NCBI RefSeq assembly: GCF_039871655.1 | Contig: NZ_JBDPLZ010000002.1 | Span: 1-64,000, forward strand | Length of the DNA stretch: 64,000 nt | Reading direction: 5' to 3' | DNA from: Actinocorallia sp039871655 | GTDB taxonomy: Bacteria; Actinomycetota; Actinomycetes; Streptosporangiales; Streptosporangiaceae | Part shown: one piece after another, positions 59,941-64,000 of the stretch | Layout of the letters: the number at the start of each line of letters is the position of its first letter | Numbering within the stretch: the stretch's first letter is position 1 | Program-made: the position numbers and the translations under genes | Notes under the pieces: generated by a model | Database searches by the model: none | What the model was told of the DNA's origin: nothing | What the model saw: the letters and a program-made list of their open reading frames with translations, nothing else

Positions 59941-61725
59941 GTGGACGAGTTCGTGAGCGCCCCCATGCCGGGCACCGTGGTGAGCGTCAAGGCGTCGGCG
60001 GGCCAGGAGGTCCGGGCGGGGACGGCCCTGGTGGTGCTCGAGGCGATGAAGATGGAGCACATCGTCCGGGCCGAGCACGACGGGATCGTCGAGGAGGTCC
60101 TGGTCGAGGCGGGCCGGACGGTGCCGCGGGACGCCCCGCTCGTCAGGGTGAAGGCCGCGGAGGTGACGGCCGCCGCCCGCCAGGAGGACGTCTCGATCGA
60201 CCTGGACGAGATCCGGCCCGACCTGGCGGCCGTCCGCGCCCGCCACGAGACCGGCCTGGACTCCGGCCGTCCGGAGGTCGTCCGGCGCCGCCACGAACAG
60301 GGCCGCCGCACCGCCCGCGAGAACATCGCCGACCTGTGCGACGACGGCACGTTCGTCGAGTACGGGGCGCTGGCCATCGCCGCCCAGCGACGGCGCCGCC
60401 CGGTGGAGGAGCTCATCGAGCGCACCCCCGCCGACGGCCTCGTCTGCGGCGTCGGCGAGATCGGCGGGCGGTCGGCCGCCGTCATGTCGTACGACTACAC
60501 GGTCCTCGCGGGCACCCAGGGATACCTCAACCACCGCAAGACCGACCGGATGTTGGAGCTGGCGGCCGAACGGGGACTGCCGCTGGTGCTGTTCGCCGAG
60601 GGCGGCGGCGGCCGTCCCGGGGACACCGACACCACGACGGTCTCCGGCCTGGACGTCACGAGCTTCTGGGCGATGGGCCGCCTGAGCGGCAGGGTCCCCC
60701 TCGTCGGCATCGCCTCGGGCCGCTGCTTCGCCGGCAACGCGGCCCTGCTGGGCTGCTGCGACGTCATCATCGCCACCCCCGACGCCAACATCGGCATGGG
60801 CGGCCCCGCCATGATCGAAGGCGGCGGCCTGGGCGTCTTCCGCCCCGAGGAGATCGGCCCGATCGACGTCCAGTCGAAGAACGGCGTCGTGGACGTCGTC
60901 GCCGAGGACGAGGCCGAAGCGGTGGCCGTGGCCCGGCGCTACCTGTCCTACTTCTCAGGCGCCGCCGAGGACTGGACGTCCCCCGACCAGCGTCTCCTGC
61001 GTCATCTCATCCCGGAGAACCGCAAGACCCCCTACGACGTCGCCCAGGTCGTCGAGACCCTCGCCGACACGGGCTCGGTGCTGGAGCTGCGCCGCGGCTT
61101 CGCCCCCGGTATCCGCACCGCCCTGATCCGCGTCGAGGGCGTCCCCATGGGCCTCATCGCCAACGACCCCACCCACCTGGGCGGCGCCATCGACCGGGAC
61201 GGCGCCGACAAGGCGGCCCGCTTCCTCCAGCTCTGCGACGCCCACGGCCTCCCCGTCGTCTCCCTCTGCGACACTCCCGGTTTCATGGTCGGCCCCGAGG
61301 CCGAGACCACCGCCACCGTCCGCCACTTCAGCCGCCTGTTCGTCACCGGCGCCAACCTCACCGTCCCCCTGGTGACGATCGTCCTCCGCAAGGGTTACGG
61401 CCTGGGCGCCCAGGCCATGGCGGGCGGCAGCTTCCGCGCCCCCGTGGCCACGCTCGCCTGGCCCACCGGCGAGATCGGCGGCATGGGCCTGGAGGGCGCC
61501 GTCCGCCTGGGATTCCGCAAGGAACTGGAGGCCGCCGAGGACCCCGAGGCCCTCTTCGAGGAGATGGTCGCCCTCGCCTACGACCACAGCAAGGCCCTCA
61601 ACGCCGCCTCGGCCTTCGAACTCGACGACGTCATCGACCCCGCCGAGACCCGCCGCTGGATCCTCGCCTCCTTCAAGGACCGCCCGCCCCGCGGGCCCCG
61701 CCACCGCTTCGTCGACACGTGGTGA
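59941..61725 (+). CDS. biotinyl domain fused to acyl-CoA carboxyltransferase
   Basis: A 594-residue fusion. Residues 1-70 are a biotinyl (BCCP) domain with EAMKMEH and biotin on Lys37. From about 85 to 594 is a carboxyltransferase like AccD/PccB/MCC-beta: N-half around GRRTARENIADLCDDGTFVEYGAL, then the GxGGxxMGGP-like segment NIGMGGPAMIEGGG, and C-half SLCDTPGFMVGPEAE and RKGYGLGAQAMAGG. No biotin carboxylase domain is present, and none is adjacent, so it must use a BC subunit encoded elsewhere. The order BCCP then CT is unusual compared with the BC-BCCP alpha and CT beta subunits of actinobacteria. Start GTG 59941. Confidence 0.87.
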   Translation: MDEFVSAPMPGTVVSVKASAGQEVRAGTALVVLEAMKMEHIVRAEHDGIVEEVLVEAGRTVPRDAPLVRVKAAEVTAAARQEDVSIDLDEIRPDLAAVRARHETGLDSGRPEVVRRRHEQGRRTARENIADLCDDGTFVEYGALAIAAQRRRRPVEELIERTPADGLVCGVGEIGGRSAAVMSYDYTVLAGTQGYLNHRKTDRMLELAAERGLPLVLFAEGGGGRPGDTDTTTVSGLDVTSFWAMGRLSGRVPLVGIASGRCFAGNAALLGCCDVIIATPDANIGMGGPAMIEGGGLGVFRPEEIGPIDVQSKNGVVDVVAEDEAEAVAVARRYLSYFSGAAEDWTSPDQRLLRHLIPENRKTPYDVAQVVETLADTGSVLELRRGFAPGIRTALIRVEGVPMGLIANDPTHLGGAIDRDGADKAARFLQLCDAHGLPVVSLCDTPGFMVGPEAETTATVRHFSRLFVTGANLTVPLVTIVLRKGYGLGAQAMAGGSFRAPVATLAWPTGEIGGMGLEGAVRLGFRKELEAAEDPEALFEEMVALAYDHSKALNAASAFELDDVIDPAETRRWILASFKDRPPRGPRHRFVDTW

Positions 61726-61745
61726 CCAGGGCGTATGCTTTCCCG

Positions 61746-62090
61746 GTGAACGAGACGCTGCCTCCCTGCCCCCAGTGCTCCAGCGAGTACGCCTACGAGA
61801 TGGGCGCACTGCTGGTGTGCCCCGAGTGCGCCCACGAGTGGACGCCCGCCGCCGGGGACGCCCCGGAGTCCGGGGTCATCCGGGACTCGGTCGGCAACGT
61901 CCTGGCCGACGGCGACACCGTCACCGTGATCAAGAACCTGAAGGTCAAGGGCAGCCCCGCCGGGATCAAGGCGGGCACGAAGGTCCGCAACATCCGCCTG
62001 GTCGACGGCGTGGACGGCCACGACATCGACTGCAAGATCGACGGCTTCGGCTCGATGCAGCTCAAGTCCAGCGTCGTGAAGAAGGCCTGA
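61746..62090 (+). CDS. yjdM: zinc-ribbon PhnA/YjdM-family protein
   Basis: A 114-residue protein of the PhnA/YjdM family (formerly linked to alkylphosphonate use, without phosphonatase activity). The N-terminal zinc ribbon has Cys-Pro-Gln-Cys near 7-10 and Cys-Pro-Glu-Cys near 25-28. The body DSVGNVLADGDTVTVIKNLKVKGSPAGIKAGTKV and VDGHDIDCKIDGFGSMQLKS is highly typical. The start GTG 61746 lies 7 bases after TATGCT, a -10-like hexamer inside the end of the upstream gene, so the mRNA is probably leaderless. Confidence 0.9.
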   Translation: MNETLPPCPQCSSEYAYEMGALLVCPECAHEWTPAAGDAPESGVIRDSVGNVLADGDTVTVIKNLKVKGSPAGIKAGTKVRNIRLVDGVDGHDIDCKIDGFGSMQLKSSVVKKA

Positions 62091-62132
62091 CCTTCGGCGG
62101 TCCGGGTGAGGGCGCTCCCGCTCCGGTCAGGC
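62085..62132. terminator. weak convergent hairpin between yjdM and the secreted-protein gene
   Basis: GCCTGACC (62085-62092) and its complement GGTCAGGC (62125-62132) bracket the intergenic region. Each arm contains one gene's stop codon. The 32-base spacer is GC-rich and can fold further. This may terminate both convergent transcripts. Confidence 0.35.
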
Positions 62133-62705
62133 GCGCGTGAAGACCCGGCCGATGAAGACGTCGTAGCCCCGGTGCTTGAAGGACGAGAAGAACTTCAGGG
62201 TCCTGCCGGAGCAGCTGAAGGAGGACTTCACCGGGACGGCGTCCTCGACGACGCCTTCGCGCACGTTCTCGGCGATGTTCCACCTGCCCATGGACTCGTA
62301 CTCGGGCCATGTCGTGGCGCCGGTCCCGGTGGCGTCGCCGCGCGCGGTCTTGGGCTTCAGAACGACGGTCCCCTTCTTGGACCCCTTCACCGTCGCCTTG
62401 ACCTTGAGCTTCTTGGTGTACTTCACCCAGGACCTGAAGGTGGGCGAGCCGAGGCTGGAGCCGACGAGCGTCTCCCTCGTGGACTTGTCGAAGTCATAGG
62501 CGAGCGACGTACGGGTGATCGTCAGCCGTACCCCCTTCACCCCGTTCCCGTGGGTCTCCCCGCCCGATCCCTGGATGATCAGGCGCTGTGAGGTGCTCTT
62601 CCACTTGCCGAGCACGCAGGCCTTGGCGGCCTCGGCGGGCCCGGCCACCGACACCGAGGCGGCCACGAGGGCCCCCGCCAGAACAAACCGCGATGCAACA
62701 GACAT
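62127..62705 (-). CDS. small secreted protein of unknown function
   Basis: A 192-residue protein with a Sec signal: basic start, hydrophobic FVLAGALVAASVSVAG, and AEA cleavage around residue 26. The mature part is beta-rich with Lys-rich strands (VKYTKKLKVKATVKGSKKGTVVLKPK) and two Cys (CVLGKW near 30, SCSG near 167), likely a disulphide. It resembles small beta-barrel or lipocalin-like secreted proteins, but no family is confirmed. The start ATG 62705 has GGAGG 4 bases upstream, and the TATTAG-containing palindrome at 62728 lies above it. Confidence 0.68.
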   Translation of the reverse strand: MSVASRFVLAGALVAASVSVAGPAEAAKACVLGKWKSTSQRLIIQGSGGETHGNGVKGVRLTITRTSLAYDFDKSTRETLVGSSLGSPTFRSWVKYTKKLKVKATVKGSKKGTVVLKPKTARGDATGTGATTWPEYESMGRWNIAENVREGVVEDAVPVKSSFSCSGRTLKFFSSFKHRGYDVFIGRVFTRA

Positions 62706-62727
62706 GTCGCCTCCACTAGGGGGATCT

Positions 62728-62741
62728 CCCTTATTAGGGAA
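62728..62741. promoter_or_regulatory. small palindrome upstream of the secreted-protein gene
   Basis: TCCCT-TATT-AGGGA is a perfect 5-base inverted repeat in an AT-enriched stretch 23 bases above the start at 62705. It may be an operator overlapping the promoter. Confidence 0.3.
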
Positions 62742-62767
62742 GATCGCCGCTTAACTATCCGGAATCA

Positions 62768-63763
62768 TTAAAAGCCCCCTGGCGTGTTCCGGCGCTCGCC
62801 GGATCTGGCCGTTCCTGGCCCTGCGCCCGACGCGGACTCCTGGGGCCGGTCGTGCGCCGCGGCCATTTCGTCGAGGACCACATCGATCGGTGTGGGGGCG
62901 ATGTTCAGGACCGACGCGGTGAACGACGCGTCGAGGATGCTGGGGCGGTCGTACAGGTACAGCATCTCCGGGAACTCCGCCATGACCGAGTCGGTCCGCC
63001 CGATCTCCTCGAGTTCGGCCACCGTCATGCGGCCCAGCTTCGGGGCGGGCGCGGAGGCGGCTGAAGCCAGGCGCTCGGCCAGTTCGCGAACCGGGGCCTG
63101 CGAGGTGGAGGGCACATGCCAGGCCCGGCCCCAGGAGTCCGCGTTGCGCGCTGCGGCGATCAGCGTGCGGGCCGCGTCTTCGGTGTAGGTCCAACTGTGC
63201 GGCGCGTCGAGATCTCCGGGATAGAAGACGGGCTCGCCGCTCAACACCTGCGCCCCCACCATGAGGGTGAACGGCGAGAGCGCGCCCGCTCCGAGGTAGT
63301 CGCAGGCCCGGACTTCGGTCACCCGTACCCGGCCGGCCTCATGGGCGGCGCGCGCGTCGTGCCACAGTCGGGCTCGTACCCGGCCCTTGACGCTGGTGGG
63401 CGCCAGGGGAAGGTCTTCGGTGACGGGTCCGTCGACGGGACCGTAGCCGTAGGTGTTGCCGAGCATGACGTAGTCCGCGCCGCTGCGCTCTGCCGTGGTG
63501 AGCAGAGCGGCGGCCAGGGGTGGGAACTCGGACGGCCAGCGGTCGTAGGGCGGCATGGCGCAGTTGAACAAGGCCGCTGCTCCGGTGGTCAGCTCGATGA
63601 GCCCGGCGGTGTCGGCCGCGTCGGCGGCCACGAGTTCGATCCGTTCGTGCGCCGGCCCGGTGCCTCGGCGGCTGATGAGCCGAACCCGCTCGCCGGCGTC
63701 GGCCAGCTGACGCGCGGTGGCCGATCCAGTGGCCCCGGATCCAACGATGACGTACAAGGACAC
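62768..63763 (-). CDS. NAD-dependent epimerase/dehydratase-family (extended SDR) protein
   Basis: A 331-residue SDR-like protein. The NAD(P) motif is VIVGSGATGSATARQL (near 3-18), a GxGxTG variant. The usual catalytic Tyr-x3-Lys block is not obvious; instead YVMLGNTYGYGPVDGPVTEDLPL and a segment HSWTYTEDAARTLIAAAR typical of the UDP-glucose epimerase-like group are seen. It has a Pro/Arg-rich tail. The start is GTG 63763 with GGGAG upstream; longer frames to 63973 overlap the divergent gene. It is divergent from a GlxA-type regulator. Confidence 0.82.
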   Translation of the reverse strand: MSLYVIVGSGATGSATARQLADAGERVRLISRRGTGPAHERIELVAADAADTAGLIELTTGAAALFNCAMPPYDRWPSEFPPLAAALLTTAERSGADYVMLGNTYGYGPVDGPVTEDLPLAPTSVKGRVRARLWHDARAAHEAGRVRVTEVRACDYLGAGALSPFTLMVGAQVLSGEPVFYPGDLDAPHSWTYTEDAARTLIAAARNADSWGRAWHVPSTSQAPVRELAERLASAASAPAPKLGRMTVAELEEIGRTDSVMAEFPEMLYLYDRPSILDASFTASVLNIAPTPIDVVLDEMAAAHDRPQESASGAGPGTARSGERRNTPGGF

Positions 63764-63792
63764 GCGTGCACTCCCTGATCGGAAAGAGGGGA

Positions 63793-63819
63793 CCGTCGCC
63801 CCGGCTGCCGCGGCGACGG
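63793..63819. promoter_or_regulatory. inverted repeat in divergent promoter region
   Basis: CCGTCGCC (63793-63800) and GGCGACGG (63812-63819) form a perfect 8-base inverted repeat. It lies in the 124-base gap between the SDR gene and the regulator at 63888, and could be the regulator's site. Confidence 0.35.
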
Positions 63820-63887
63820 CTCTACCTTTCACCCCGGCCGGTCCGTAAGGTAGTGGCCCGAATGCCAAACATCCGGAGGTTCGGGCC

Positions 63888-64000
63888 ATGCATCGGGTCG
63901 CGGTCATCGCCGTCCCCCCTGCCACCACGTTCGACCTGTCCATCCCCGAGCTGGTACTCGGGGAGACGACCATCGACGGACACGCCGCCTACCAGGTACG
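63888..64000 (+). CDS. GlxA-type (DJ-1/PfpI N-domain) AraC-family regulator, start only
   Basis: ATG 63888, after CGGAGG at 8-base spacing, opens a frame reading MHRVAVIAVPPATTFDLSIP then ELVLGETTIDGHAAYQV, cut by the window edge. This matches the first strands of the DJ-1/PfpI-like domain that leads GlxA-type AraC regulators. The HTH part lies outside the window. It is divergent from the SDR gene and may control it. Confidence 0.75.
   Translation, partial: MHRVAVIAVPPATTFDLSIPELVLGETTIDGHAAYQV

Overview
The window comes from the chromosome of a very high-GC actinomycete. Third codon positions are almost all G or C, and GTG and TTG starts are frequent. Several genes are typical of the phylum: a WS/DGAT acyltransferase, an IdeR/DmdR-type iron box, a type II glutamine synthetase, eukaryotic-type Ser/Thr kinases, PucR regulators and a FusB/FBP-like zinc protein. 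The gene mix suggests a Streptosporangiales-type organism (Actinomadura or Thermomonospora relatives), but this is inferred from content and not proven. No rRNA, tRNA, CRISPR array or complete mobile element was recognised. The only mobile DNA is the 5' end of an IS5-type transposase gene cut by the left edge. No gene-free stretch is longer than about 300 bases.

Layout. Positions 1-8.2 kb hold an IS fragment, an RsbW-like ATPase, an FBP-like protein, a Cys/Met PLP enzyme with a palindrome-rich leader, PlsC, an FAD oxidoreductase divergent from a haem-oxygenase-fold putative diiron protein, WS/DGAT and uracil-DNA glycosylase. Positions 8.2-21 kb form one functional block: D-aminoacylase, serine hydrolase, M20 amidohydrolase, GNAT, N-acyl/N-succinylamino-acid racemase, a PucR regulator and a Dpp-type peptide ABC importer with a fused permease-ATPase. 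It reads as uptake of peptides or N-acyl amino acids and conversion of D- to L-amino acids. Positions 21-28 kb hold a WYL protein with a LexA-like box, PgeF, a spermidine-synthase-like protein with a CASTOR/POLLUX-type channel, tandem DinB paralogues and PhoX.

Positions 28.1-34.3 kb are an iron-controlled divergon. A perfect-looking iron box lies between an adenylation-carrier-membrane acyltransferase fusion and a ferric-iron ABC importer (fbpABC-like). Positions 34.4-46.3 kb hold a lipoprotein serpin, a DUF4184 protein, an atypical cyclase, an inositol-monophosphatase-family enzyme, citrate synthase, a limonene-epoxide-hydrolase-fold protein, GSII, a Ser/Thr kinase, a PPOX flavoprotein and a GNAT. 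Positions 46.4-52.7 kb hold a complete branched-chain amino-acid ABC operon (livKMHGF) divergent from a second PucR-type regulator.

Positions 52.7-64 kb hold a kinase-like protein with a degenerate catalytic loop, an MpaB-like protein divergent from a TetR regulator, and a SoxR divergon. The SoxR divergon has a near-canonical soxbox, an MFS exporter and a frameshifted quinone-oxidoreductase gene. The rest is a biotinyl-carboxyltransferase fusion, PhnA/YjdM, a secreted protein, an NAD-dependent epimerase-like protein and the start of a GlxA-type regulator. The most notable items are the iron-box A-T-acyltransferase fusion, the N-succinyl-amino-acid racemisation block with its fused transporter, and the putative diiron enzyme paired with an FAD oxidoreductase.
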